Positions 52,501-60,427 of a DNA stretch of 64,000 nucleotides are shown here, piece by piece (the stretch's first letter is position 1; each line of letters begins with the position of its first letter). The stretch comes from Ferruginibacter sp. GTDB lineage: Bacteria; Bacteroidota; Bacteroidia; Chitinophagales; Chitinophagaceae. The notes beneath the pieces were generated by a model. It had not been told where the DNA came from, did not search any database, and saw only the letters and a list, made by a program, of their open reading frames with translations. The stretch spans positions 40,074 through 104,073 of the forward strand of contig JAEUVU010000014.1 of assembly GCA_016786725.1 (NCBI GenBank), given 5' to 3'. Made by a program: the position numbers and the translations under genes.

Positions 52501-53189
52501 AGGGTGGAACAGACTGGATTTGGGAATTTGGCAACGGCGATGTATCAACCGATTTTGAACCAATCTATACCTATAATACAACCGGTACTTTTAATGTTCG
52601 CTTAATTGCAATTGATACCAGCACCTGTAATAAACGGGATACATCGGCGTATTTTACCATTACAGTGTATCCCATACCTACAGCCAATTTCAGCTGGACA
52701 CCTAATCCGCCGGTCGAAAACGCACTGACGAGATTCAGAAATCTTTCTACAGGAGCAAGCCGGTATTTGTGGAATTTTGGTGATGGAGAAAGTTCAACCG
52801 CATTTGAGCCCACGCACCAGTATAATGCCACCGGCACTTTCCAGGCAACATTGTATGCCTATAATGTTGCAAATTGTGTAGATAGTATAACCCTGGATGT
52901 TCCTATTGTGATTGTTCCTTTACTTGATGTACCCAATGCATTTACACCAGGCCGCTTTGGCGAAAATGCTGTTGTGAAAGTGAGAGGCTTTGGTATTGGT
53001 AAACTCAACTGGAAAATATTTAACCGATGGGGTCAGGTTGTCTTTTCAACATCTGACAGAAATGAAGGCTGGGATGGCACTTTTAAAGGAGTGTTGCAAC
53101 CCATGGATGTGTACACGTATACTTTAGATGTAGAATTTACTGATGGGCAAAAACTGAGGAAAACAGGAGATATCAGTTTGTTGAGATAA
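49569..53189 (+). CDS. T9SS type-B cargo with SBBP and PKD repeats
   Basis: A 1206-residue exported surface protein. A signal peptide (about 1-26, ending LLQAQ) is followed by VEFIQNKGQWDSRVQYRG, the start of a DUF7948-type N-terminal module, then SBBP-type propeller repeats (LFATYIGGSRNEQPHSM, FSTFFGGNGDDACFALS). After these come three PKD domains (FLWDFGDN near 900, WIWEFGNGD near 985, YLWNFGDGES near 1070). The last 85 residues (LDVPNAFTPG, WKIFNRWGQVVF, GWDGTFKG) are the CHU_C-type sorting domain for secretion by T9SS. The start is TTG 49569. It is likely an adhesin or gliding-related protein, paired with the PorP/SprF gene downstream. Confidence 0.92.
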   Translation: MIILSKKIRPFLFFFLLIMPVQLLQAQVEFIQNKGQWDSRVQYRGDFSTGSFFLENDGFTVAIHKVADLKRLSEQMHGHNTKSSTMGQPITINSHAYKVKFLGGRSSVQNVPDKIQAYHNNYFVGSDQSKWASDCKIAQAVSYQNIYPNVDVRYYSDAGRLKYDIIVHPGGDIDKIAMQYSGIDKLEVKNRELMITTSVGAIKELYPYSYQVQQDGKKQTVNCKYVVTNNIVRFKVNGYDPRSTIVIDPTLIFSTFSGSTAENWGFTATPGPDGSFYAGGIAFGSGFPVSAGAYQTVFGGGVNEDGTNPNGYDMAIIKFSANGSNRLFATYIGGSRNEQPHSMICDAQGNLFVAGRSNSNNYPGTPGRTASRTDYDIVITKLSATGTTFLGAARVGGALNDGVNIRGKYIAPDGDDATRRNYGDDARSEIILDAAGNVLLASCTQSSDFPVTPGTPQTTFGGGRQDGVILKFSPDLSSVLFSTFFGGNGDDACFALSQSTTGTDVYVVGGTTGPNLPGNTSGVMQPAYAGGIVDGFITQIKNDGSAIVRTTFQGTGGDDMVYGIQFDKNGFPYIMGTTTGSWPVINATFSNSNAKQFISKLKADLSPGYEYSTTFGTSSAVPNLSPVAFLVDRCENVYVSGWGGGINIEKGYPSAGTSGMPEVTPLTGIPSADGSDFYFFVLEKNAQSQLFGSHFGQNGELGDHVDGGTSRFDVNGVIYQAICGCGTPANPVNRFPVTPGVWSATNNSSNGDGCNLAAVKIEMNFAGIGASVKATIDGVVDTIGCVPLTVRFTDTLAKGKMYIWVYNDPFSTIQRDTTYAPNNAVSHTYNQTGNFQLMLISIDSATCNIADTAYVTVKVGNNNINADFSFLKLDSCNSLRYQFINQTVATVPNYTNQTFLWDFGDNTPKVRSGFGPIIHTYASVGSYTVTLIVDDTTFCNAPDTAVKTLRISPNVRASFTTPNRGCVPYTPVFKNTSQGGTDWIWEFGNGDVSTDFEPIYTYNTTGTFNVRLIAIDTSTCNKRDTSAYFTITVYPIPTANFSWTPNPPVENALTRFRNLSTGASRYLWNFGDGESSTAFEPTHQYNATGTFQATLYAYNVANCVDSITLDVPIVIVPLLDVPNAFTPGRFGENAVVKVRGFGIGKLNWKIFNRWGQVVFSTSDRNEGWDGTFKGVLQPMDVYTYTLDVEFTDGQKLRKTGDISLLR

Positions 53190-53203
53190 GGCCTCAGCCC
53201 TTA

Positions 53204-53225
53204 CCCCTCTCTTCAAAGGAGAGGG
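53204..53225. repeat. CCCTCTC hairpin repeat
   Basis: CCCCTCTCTTCAAAGGAGAG is the core of a short hairpin after the T9SS cargo gene, preceded by CCTCAGCCCTTA. It resembles a dispersed intergenic element of Bacteroidota. It has no T run and so is unlikely to be a terminator. Confidence 0.45.
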
Positions 53226-53347
53226 AACTGGAAGATGAAAGCGAAGATAGAAGCTTATAATAATTGATTTTTTGTGTGAGGTTTGATTAAAGTGCGATAA
53301 GATTTTGTTACCAATTCGAAACTTATAACTTAGGAGACCAGGAAAGC

Positions 53348-54388
53348 ATGTTTAGAATAATAAAAATATCATTACTTACCCACAGCCTGCTTTTTATTGC
53401 CTGTTGCTTATTGCCTGTTGCCTCTTTGAAGGCCCAGGATCTGCATTTTTCACAGTTCTTCAATTCGCCGCTGGTAACCAATCCTGCCAATACAGGTTTT
53501 ATACCTGACGCAGATTACCGGCTGGGCGTTAATTACCGCAACCAATGGAGTTCGGTAATGGCGGTACCTTATAAAACCATGAGTGCTTTTGGTGACGCCC
53601 AGGTTTTCAGAGACAGGTTGGAAAATGGCTGGCTTGGCCTGGGCGGTATAATTGTAAATGATAAGGCCGGCAGCGGCAGTTTAACCAGTACAAAAGTATA
53701 TGGTTCGCTGGCATATCATCAAATGCTGGGCCTTAGCAGCCTGGTTTCTGCTGGGTTTAATATTGGCTGGGCAAACAAGCACATCAATGAAGCAAAATTA
53801 AAATTCCCCGACCAGTTTGATGGTAAATTTTTTAACAGCAGCATACCTACCGGTGTAGCTTTTACCAATAATTATGTGAGTTACATAGATGTACATGCAG
53901 GGATGAACTATGCTTATTTTCCTGACGAAAATGTGTACATCAATGCAGGTTACTCTATTCAGCATGCCAACCGGCCTAAAGAAACTTTTTTTGGTGATAA
54001 CTCTGTGTATGGCCGTATACCTATGAGGCATACCGGTTTTTTAAATGGAATTTTTAAATTGAATGACCGGGTTATTGTTAACCCCAATGCTTATTTTACC
54101 ACGCAGGCAAAGGCTACTGATCTTGTTTTTGGCCTCAATGCTAATTACAACCTGTCGCAGTTTGGAGAGCAGCAGTTAATAGCCGGGGTTTATTACCGCC
54201 TGGGCGATGCTGTTGCGCCAATGCTGGGTGTAGAGCTTGCCAATTTTCAGATTGTTTACAGTTATGATGTAACACTTTCATCAATGAGTAAGTTTAATGG
54301 TTACCGTGGAGCCAGTGAGATCAGCATTATTAAAAAGGGTTTTTATCCTGATAATGTGGACAGGGCTTCAATCTGTCCTAAGTTTTAA
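53348..54388 (+). CDS. PorP/SprF family type IX secretion membrane protein
   Basis: A 346-residue outer-membrane protein of the PorP/SprF family, needed to export and anchor type-B T9SS cargo. It has a signal peptide of about 30 residues (up to SLKA), then QDLHFSQFFNSPLVTNPANT, the family beginning, and beta-barrel repeats including VNYRNQWSSVMAVPYKTMS. PorP/SprF genes are usually placed directly after the cargo they serve; here the cargo at 49.6-53.2 kb precedes it. Confidence 0.94.
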   Translation: MFRIIKISLLTHSLLFIACCLLPVASLKAQDLHFSQFFNSPLVTNPANTGFIPDADYRLGVNYRNQWSSVMAVPYKTMSAFGDAQVFRDRLENGWLGLGGIIVNDKAGSGSLTSTKVYGSLAYHQMLGLSSLVSAGFNIGWANKHINEAKLKFPDQFDGKFFNSSIPTGVAFTNNYVSYIDVHAGMNYAYFPDENVYINAGYSIQHANRPKETFFGDNSVYGRIPMRHTGFLNGIFKLNDRVIVNPNAYFTTQAKATDLVFGLNANYNLSQFGEQQLIAGVYYRLGDAVAPMLGVELANFQIVYSYDVTLSSMSKFNGYRGASEISIIKKGFYPDNVDRASICPKF

Positions 54389-54420
54389 AAAAATATCCGC
54401 CCATCAGCGGATATTTTTTT
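54388..54420 (+). terminator. Terminator after the PorP/SprF gene
   Basis: AAAAATATCCGC / GCGGATATTTTT forms a strong stem with a CCATCA loop and a T run. It may also end the opposing gene at 54444. Confidence 0.88.
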
Positions 54421-54443
54421 GAGCTTTTTCTGGCAAATAGCAA

Positions 54444-55265
54444 TTACTCTTTTTCAATCTTTATTTTAAAATCATCCTTCTTAAAATACTTCCGGTATTT
54501 GCCGGTAGTTTTTTCATCCTGCCTTTTACCATCAATATAAAGCTCCTTGTTCTTGTATTCAATTGTAAAACCGGCTTTTGAATCAACAAGGCCATCCTTT
54601 TCCATTTCAGTAAACATTTCTTTGGTAAGTTTCAGCTCTTCTTTGGCTTTGTTTACCCCTTCACGGGCTTCATCCATAACCTTGTTTAGGTCAATCTTTT
54701 CAATTTCAAACTTCCTTTTTTCTATTTCCTTTTTCGCTTCTTCCAGTTCTTTTTTAATGGCTTCCTTATCTGTTTCTTTTATTTGCTTTTTTGCTTTCTC
54801 AATTTCTTTTGATGCATCTGCAAGCGCTTTCTCCATTTCTTCCTTGCTGTAGCCAATTTTTATATCTTTTATTGATGCACTTGCTTCTGCCATGGCCTTA
54901 TCCAGGTCAATACTTTTTAAAGATTGCTCAACGCTTTTCATGATGTTTTCCATGTCTATCTCTCTCAATGCTTTTTGGGCGGCATCAACCTGCAGTTTTT
55001 CAAAATCCAGGCCTTTTAATTCGGCGCCTACTTTTCCTAAAACCTTGTCAAGTTCATCCTGTACTTTATCAAAGTCTTTCATTTTAATACCTTCCTTTTC
55101 AGGCAAGGTATCTGTGCAATAGCCACTGCCGGTCATATCATCTTCTCCGGTAAACTTACTGTAACCTATGGGCGAGTCAGGGAAAGACATGGTGCTAAAA
55201 CCGATCAGCATCAGGGCGAGTGTGCCGGTAATAGCTTTTTTGTGTTTTAAAATAAATTGTTTCAT
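54444..55265 (-). CDS. Exported coiled-coil protein with BlaR1-like C-terminus
   Basis: A 273-residue protein with a hydrophobic N-terminal helix (about 11-28) for export or anchoring. Residues about 60-230 are a long charged coiled coil (ASKEIEKAKKQIKETDKEAI). The last 40 residues (KNKELYIDGKRQDEKTTGKY) resemble C-termini I recall from M56/BlaR1-family signalling proteins of Bacteroidota, without the peptidase. The role is unknown. The gene has a strong promoter and a 16-base perfect palindrome over the expected start, so it is probably repressed by a dimeric regulator such as a BlaI-type protein. Confidence 0.7.
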   Translation of the reverse strand: MKQFILKHKKAITGTLALMLIGFSTMSFPDSPIGYSKFTGEDDMTGSGYCTDTLPEKEGIKMKDFDKVQDELDKVLGKVGAELKGLDFEKLQVDAAQKALREIDMENIMKSVEQSLKSIDLDKAMAEASASIKDIKIGYSKEEMEKALADASKEIEKAKKQIKETDKEAIKKELEEAKKEIEKRKFEIEKIDLNKVMDEAREGVNKAKEELKLTKEMFTEMEKDGLVDSKAGFTIEYKNKELYIDGKRQDEKTTGKYRKYFKKDDFKIKIEKE

Positions 55266-55295
55266 GGTTATACTTTTGGTTGGTTAAAAAACAAA

Positions 55296-55344
55296 TACGA
55301 ATATATTCGTAACAAATATAGATTTCTATTCTGTGATTTGCAAT
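55296..55344 (-). promoter_or_regulatory. Promoter with operator palindrome for the coiled-coil gene
   Basis: Read on the minus strand: ATTG at 55341-55344, 20 bases, TATATTTG at 55313-55320, then the perfect 16-base palindrome TACGAATATATTCGTA at 55296-55311, where the transcript should begin. Repressor binding there would block transcription. A BlaI/MecI-type winged-helix repressor is a plausible reader but is not encoded nearby. Confidence 0.65.
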
Positions 55345-55442
55345 CCGTTAAAAAACTTTAACAGTTTTACTGTAATTATTCCGGCGGCAACCTGATTTTA
55401 TCAACTCGCTATTTTATACGATTTTTACACAAATAATATTAC

Positions 55443-56858
55443 ATGCAAGCTGCTGCTGAATTAAATGCTGTACAGTTTACAGACCTGTTTAAAAACATTG
55501 TTGGAGAAACCTATGTATTTGCAGATGCAGAAAGTTTAAATAACTATGCCCATGATGAAACAGAGAATCTTCATTTTATCCCGGATATTGTTATAAAACC
55601 CAGAACCACGAAGGAGATCAGCCAGATAATGGCCCTTTGTAATAAACACAAGATACCGGTTACACCCCGTGGCGCCGGCACAGGTTTAAGCGGAGGAGCC
55701 TTACCTCAGTTGGGAGGGGTTTTACTTTCTATGGAAAGAATGAACTCCATCATTGAAATTGATGAACGAAACCTGCAGGTAACAACAGAACCAGGAGTAA
55801 TTACAGAAGTACTTCAAAATGCGGTTAAAGAAAAAGGATTGTTTTATCCACCAGACCCAAGCAGCCGGGGCAGTTGTTTTATAGGAGGCAATATTGCCGA
55901 AAACAGCGGCGGACCAAAAGCAGTAAAATACGGTGTGGTAAAAGATTATGTGCTCAACCTGGAAATTGTTTTACCTACCGGAGAAATTATGTGGACCGGC
56001 GCTAATGTGTTAAAAAATTCTACCGGCTATAATTTAACACAATTGATTGTGGGGAGTGAAGGAACTTTAGCCATTGTTACAAAGATCGTTTTAAAGCTGC
56101 TGCCGCATCCAAAATACGACCTGTTGATGTTGGTGCCATTTAATAACCTGGCCAATGCAGGAGCAGCAGTGAGTGCAATTTTCCGGGCAGGATTTACGCC
56201 AAGCGCAATGGAGCTTGTTGAAATAAATGCGCTGAAAATTGTAAGCAAATTTGTTGACAGTGCTGTAGTACCGGTTACAGATGAAATGGAAGCACACCTG
56301 ATTATTGAAGTGGATGGAAACCATATGGAAACCTTGATGGCAGAGATGGAAGCTATTGCAGAACTTTTGGTTCAGTTTGAATGTGGCGATGTTTTTTTTG
56401 CAGATGATGCACAGCAAAAAGCCGAACTCTGGAAATTGAGAAGGCGGGTGGCAGAAGCCGTAAAGATTGACGGTTATACCATTGAAGAAGATACAGTAGT
56501 ACCCAGGGCCGAACTGCCGGCATTAATAACCGGTGTAAAAACTTTAGGAAAGCAATACGGTTTTGATGTGGTTTGTTATGGCCACGCAGGCGATGGTAAC
56601 CTGCACATCCGCATTAAAAAACCGGGCAGCATTTACAGTTTAAACAACCCCGATGTGATACCTGCATTGCAGGCTTTGTTTAAACTGGTAAAATCTTTGG
56701 GTGGCACCATCAGCGGTGAGCATGGTATTGGTCTGATACAAAAACCATATATGGATATTGTGTTTGATGAAGCCGGTTTGCAGTTAATGAGAGGAATAAA
56801 AAAAGTATTTGACCCGAACAATATTTTAAACAGCGGAAAAATTTTTGATATGGTCTGA
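55443..56858 (+). CDS. FAD-linked oxidase (GlcD/D-lactate dehydrogenase-like)
   Basis: A 471-residue 2-hydroxyacid oxidoreductase. PRGAGTGLSGGALP at 75-88 is the FAD-binding glycine loop of the VAO/PCMH fold, and NSGGPKAVKYG and GSEGTLAIVTKIVLKLL are also conserved. The C-terminal substrate domain has YGHAGDGNLHIRI and ISGEHGIG. This is the GlcD / D-lactate / D-2-hydroxyglutarate dehydrogenase group; the substrate is uncertain. No partner iron-sulfur subunit (GlcF) is nearby. The stop codon lies in GGTCTGACACC, which resembles an end of the 96-bp elements. Confidence 0.92.
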   Translation: MQAAAELNAVQFTDLFKNIVGETYVFADAESLNNYAHDETENLHFIPDIVIKPRTTKEISQIMALCNKHKIPVTPRGAGTGLSGGALPQLGGVLLSMERMNSIIEIDERNLQVTTEPGVITEVLQNAVKEKGLFYPPDPSSRGSCFIGGNIAENSGGPKAVKYGVVKDYVLNLEIVLPTGEIMWTGANVLKNSTGYNLTQLIVGSEGTLAIVTKIVLKLLPHPKYDLLMLVPFNNLANAGAAVSAIFRAGFTPSAMELVEINALKIVSKFVDSAVVPVTDEMEAHLIIEVDGNHMETLMAEMEAIAELLVQFECGDVFFADDAQQKAELWKLRRRVAEAVKIDGYTIEEDTVVPRAELPALITGVKTLGKQYGFDVVCYGHAGDGNLHIRIKKPGSIYSLNNPDVIPALQALFKLVKSLGGTISGEHGIGLIQKPYMDIVFDEAGLQLMRGIKKVFDPNNILNSGKIFDMV

Positions 56859-56911
56859 CACCCTCGTCTAACCATGTAAAACATGACTATAAATTAAAAT
56901 TAAAAAGTACC

Positions 56912-57541
56912 ATGAAAAAAATTGTAATTGTTTTAGCATTGATGAGTACCTATAATGCACTGCAGGCGCAGGATGAAGAGAATGTGAGCGATGGAAAGAA
57001 AGGCGGGTTCAAGAAAGAGAATATGTTTGTGGGTGGAAACCTGGACATGAGTTTTTCAAACTCAAGTACTGCCCTGGGCATAAGCCCATACGTTGGTTAC
57101 AGCATCAACAAATATCTTGATGTGGCAGTATCAACAAACATAAATTATATTTCTTTAAGAGATTACCAGGAGTATGGAGATAAGGCCCGCCAAACTGTAT
57201 ATGGCCCCGGGGCTTTTGTAAGGGTTTTTCCGTTCAGGTTTATATTTGCACAGGCACAATACGAATTTAACTTTATCAAATTCCGCTACATACCAGCTAA
57301 AAACAGTACTTTTTACAGCCCTTTTCGTGAGGGAAGGGATGCACACAGTTTTTTAGTTGGTGGTGGTTATGCAGGCGGTCGTGAAGGCGTTGGCAGCAGT
57401 TTTTATTACATTTCTGTAATGTGGGATATAGGAAGCAATTCTTACTCGCCATACAAAGATGAGTTGAACAGGGCTTTACCCATTTTCCGAATAGGATATA
57501 ATATCGCTTTATTTCAAGGTGGCGGCAGGCGCAGAAGATAA
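56912..57541 (+). CDS. Outer-membrane beta-barrel-like protein
   Basis: A 209-residue exported protein with signal peptide MKKIVIVLALMSTYNALQA. The mature part alternates polar and hydrophobic residues in beta-strands (VGYSINKYLDVAVSTNINYI, VFPFRFIFAQAQYEFNF) with Gly-rich turns and ends in a strand plus GGGRRRR. This fits a small outer-membrane barrel of the OmpA/porin-like type common in Bacteroidota. The function is not known. It converges with the LOG gene 6 bases downstream. Confidence 0.8.
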   Translation: MKKIVIVLALMSTYNALQAQDEENVSDGKKGGFKKENMFVGGNLDMSFSNSSTALGISPYVGYSINKYLDVAVSTNINYISLRDYQEYGDKARQTVYGPGAFVRVFPFRFIFAQAQYEFNFIKFRYIPAKNSTFYSPFREGRDAHSFLVGGGYAGGREGVGSSFYYISVMWDIGSNSYSPYKDELNRALPIFRIGYNIALFQGGGRRRR

Positions 57542-57547
57542 TTTCAG

Positions 57548-58084
57548 TTACAGGTATGGCAAAATTTCTTCAGCCTTGTTAAGCACAACCAATTTGTCTT
57601 CAATTTTGTCGTACAAAAAACCTTCGTCCTGCATTGTTTTTGCAAAGGCTAATAAATGATCGTAAAAGCCGGCCGTGTTCAGTATAAATATTTTTTTGTC
57701 GTGAATGCTGAGCTGGTTCCAGGTAAGCATTTCAAAAAACTCATCCATGGTACCAAAGCCGCCGGGTAATATAATGGCGGCATCGCATTTTTCGTAAAGT
57801 ATCTTTTTGCGGGTGTGCATGTCATCAACAATGATCAGTTCTGTTATGCCCTGGTGATGATGTTCCCGGTCTTTTAAAATTTCCGGAATAATACCAACAA
57901 CTTTTCCATCTTTTTCTAAAACAGCATTCGACACAGTGCCCATAATGCCTTTGTTGCCGCCACCATATATCAGCGTTATTTTTTTTGACCCCAGTAAATG
58001 CCCCAGTGCTTTTGCCTGTTCAACATACAAAGGGTTGTTTCCACTTTTACTGCCGCAAAAAACCGCCAGCGAACTTATTGCCAT
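57548..58084 (-). CDS. LOG-family protein (Rossmann nucleotide hydrolase)
   Basis: A 178-residue protein of the LOG family, which releases the base from nucleoside monophosphates (cytokinin riboside 5-prime-monophosphate phosphoribohydrolase). The active-site motifs are GGGNKGIMG at 41-49 and PGGFGTMDEFFE at 107-118. In bacteria the cellular role is mostly unproven. It is divergent from the sodium symporter, with 69 bases between starts. Confidence 0.93.
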   Translation of the reverse strand: MAISSLAVFCGSKSGNNPLYVEQAKALGHLLGSKKITLIYGGGNKGIMGTVSNAVLEKDGKVVGIIPEILKDREHHHQGITELIIVDDMHTRKKILYEKCDAAIILPGGFGTMDEFFEMLTWNQLSIHDKKIFILNTAGFYDHLLAFAKTMQDEGFLYDKIEDKLVVLNKAEEILPYL

Positions 58085-58153
58085 AAATTAATTAACTTGA
58101 ATTTTATTGCAAGCTAACAATTCAGCATTAATAAATCTTTATTAAAATTTTTT

Positions 58154-59671
58154 ATGTCTCCAATCGTTTTGTTCTCCTTTGTTATCGGGTACTTTGTTTT
58201 ATTGCTTACAGTTGCATACTTCACCTCCCGTGGCAGTAATAACGAAGCATTTTTTATTGGCAACCGGAACAGTAACTGGGTGCTGGTTGCATTTGGAATG
58301 ATCGGCACAAGCCTTAGCGGGGTTACGTTTGTAAGTGTGCCAGGCAGTGTAGGCAGCAGCAACTTTTTTTATTACCAGATCGTATTGGGTTATTTAATAG
58401 GGTATATGGTTATTGCATTTGTGCTGATACCCTTGTACTACAAAATGAACCTTACCTCTATTTATACTTATCTTGAAAAGAGGTTTGGCATCAATGCACA
58501 CAGGGCCGGCGCTTTCTTTTTTATACTCAGCAGGGTGGTAGGGGCCACGGCCCGGCTCTACCTTGTTATCAGTATCCTCGATATTTTTATTTTCAGGCAA
58601 CTGCATATTCCTTTCATTATAACCACACTGGTTATTTTGTTGCTTATTCTTTTGTACACTTTTGAAGGCGGGGTAAAAACAATTATTTACACCGATACGC
58701 TGCAAACAACGGGTATGTTACTTGGGCTTGTTGTTTGCATCATCGTTATTGTAAAGGCAATGGGTACCGATTTTAGCGGAGCCCTTTCTTTGATGAATGA
58801 AAAAGGCTACACCAAAATTTTTAATACAGATGTTAAAGCAGGCTCTTACTTTTTAAAACATATTATTGGCGGTATGTTTATCGCCATTGCCATGACCGGC
58901 CTTGACCAGGAGATGATGCAGAAGAATATCAGCGTAAAAACCATCAAGGATTCGCAAAAAAATATCATGACATTTACAGCTGTGCTAATGGTGGTAAACT
59001 TTTTATTCCTGTTCCTGGGCGGCATACTTTATTTATATGCCAGCACCAATAATATTACGGTCCCACCTGATGATCTTTTTCCAACCATAGCATTGAGTGA
59101 TGCCTTTAGCGGAACAATCGGCATCCTGTTTATTATTGCTTTAATATCTGCATTGTTCCCGAGTGTAGATGGCGCAATAACATCGCTAACCTCATGTTTC
59201 TGCATAGATATTTTGGGTATCAATAAAAAAGATGGTACTGAAAAAGAGAAGAAAAGAACGAGGCTTAAAGTGCATTTCACATTTGCACTTGTATTTTTTA
59301 TAATGGTGCTTCTCTTTAAAGCTATCAACGATAAACTTATTATTGATTTCATTTTGAAATTTGCCGGCATTACTTACGGTCCATTGCTGGGGCTATTTTC
59401 TTTTGGTATTCTCACAAAACGAAGCCTGAATGATAAACTGATATGGACAGTCTGCATCATTGCCCCCATGCTGGCCCTGGGATTGGATATGCTCAGCAAC
59501 CCTGCCTGGTACGAAGCAAAACTGCACGTTAAACTTGGATTGCAGCCAATCTCAGAAAATATTTTTCATGGTTACAAAATCGGCAATGAACTTATACTCA
59601 TCAATGGGATATTTACTTTCGTTGGATTACTGTTAATTTCACGTAAGGAGAATAAAAAGACCGATATTTAA
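58154..59671 (+). CDS. Sodium:solute symporter (SSS family)
   Basis: A 505-residue membrane transporter with about 13 helices. MIGTSLSGVTFVSVPGSVG and SRVVGATARLYLVISILDIF carry family signatures, and SALFPSVDGAITSLTSCFC the region that lines the sodium path. It imports a solute with sodium; sequence alone does not give the substrate (sugars, proline and pantothenate are among those of the family). It has its own terminator-like hairpin. Confidence 0.92.
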   Translation: MSPIVLFSFVIGYFVLLLTVAYFTSRGSNNEAFFIGNRNSNWVLVAFGMIGTSLSGVTFVSVPGSVGSSNFFYYQIVLGYLIGYMVIAFVLIPLYYKMNLTSIYTYLEKRFGINAHRAGAFFFILSRVVGATARLYLVISILDIFIFRQLHIPFIITTLVILLLILLYTFEGGVKTIIYTDTLQTTGMLLGLVVCIIVIVKAMGTDFSGALSLMNEKGYTKIFNTDVKAGSYFLKHIIGGMFIAIAMTGLDQEMMQKNISVKTIKDSQKNIMTFTAVLMVVNFLFLFLGGILYLYASTNNITVPPDDLFPTIALSDAFSGTIGILFIIALISALFPSVDGAITSLTSCFCIDILGINKKDGTEKEKKRTRLKVHFTFALVFFIMVLLFKAINDKLIIDFILKFAGITYGPLLGLFSFGILTKRSLNDKLIWTVCIIAPMLALGLDMLSNPAWYEAKLHVKLGLQPISENIFHGYKIGNELILINGIFTFVGLLLISRKENKKTDI

Positions 59672-59692
59672 GCGTAACTTTACGCTGTTAGT

Positions 59693-59738
59693 AAGTGCCA
59701 TTCCTCACAAGTATAGTAAAGTGAGAATGGCATTTTAT
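59693..59738 (+). terminator. Probable terminator after the symporter
   Basis: AGTGCCATTCCTCAC and GTGAGAATGGCATTTTAT form an imperfect stem with one bulge around a 12-base loop, with a short T run. Confidence 0.55.
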
Positions 59739-59785
59739 CTATATAAAACAGACGGCAATTTTTAAAAAAACAAAGCGTTATAAAA

Positions 59786-60424
59786 ATGGAGCTCATCAAT
59801 CCTCAGGCAGAGCAATACGCAAAAACGAATACATCTGCTTTGGATGATGTGTTGAGTGAAATTGAATCTTATACATTGGCTAACCATCCTCATGCGCAAA
59901 TGCTAAGCGGCCATGTGCAGGGTAAAGTACTGGAATTTTTTAGCAGGATGATCGCACCGCAAAGGGTTTTAGAAATTGGGACATTTACCGGTTTCAGCGC
60001 TTTATGTTTGGCAAAAGGATTAACTGAAGATGGAAAGTTAGTGACGCTGGAATTAAGGGAAGATGATGCAGCAACAGCTAAAAAATATTTTGCAAAAGCC
60101 GGGATGGAAACAAAAATTGACCTGCGTGCAGGGGATGCGTTGCAGATCATCCCAACGCTTAACGAAAACTGGGACCTGGTTTTTATTGATGCCGATAAAG
60201 TGAACTATATTAATTATTACGAATTAACTTTACCGTCAGTAAAAAAGGGCGGCTGGATACTGGCAGATAATGTGCTTTTTCATGGCGAAGTGCTGCAGGA
60301 AACGATCAAAGGAAAAAATGCAATAGCCATTAATGCTTTTAATGATCATGTGAAAAAGGATGACAGGGTAGAGCAGGCCATGCTGACTGTAAGAGACGGC
60401 CTTTTATTGATCCAAAAAAAGTAA
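59786..60424 (+). CDS. Class I SAM-dependent O-methyltransferase
   Basis: A 212-residue enzyme of the catechol/caffeoyl-CoA O-methyltransferase family. VLEIGTFTGFSALCLA (about 60-75) binds SAM, LVFIDADKVNY holds the metal-binding aspartate, and WILADNVLFHG is the third motif. The bacterial substrate is uncertain. The next gene starts 3 bases later, so they form an operon with glucosaminidase and hpt. Confidence 0.93.
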   Translation: MELINPQAEQYAKTNTSALDDVLSEIESYTLANHPHAQMLSGHVQGKVLEFFSRMIAPQRVLEIGTFTGFSALCLAKGLTEDGKLVTLELREDDAATAKKYFAKAGMETKIDLRAGDALQIIPTLNENWDLVFIDADKVNYINYYELTLPSVKKGGWILADNVLFHGEVLQETIKGKNAIAINAFNDHVKKDDRVEQAMLTVRDGLLLIQKK

Positions 60425-60427
60425 CGG

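Noticed and set aside
51001..52900. Repeats in the T9SS cargo gene as tandem DNA repeats
   Set aside because: SBBP and PKD repeats are similar as protein but have diverged in DNA; there is no sign of recent tandem duplication.
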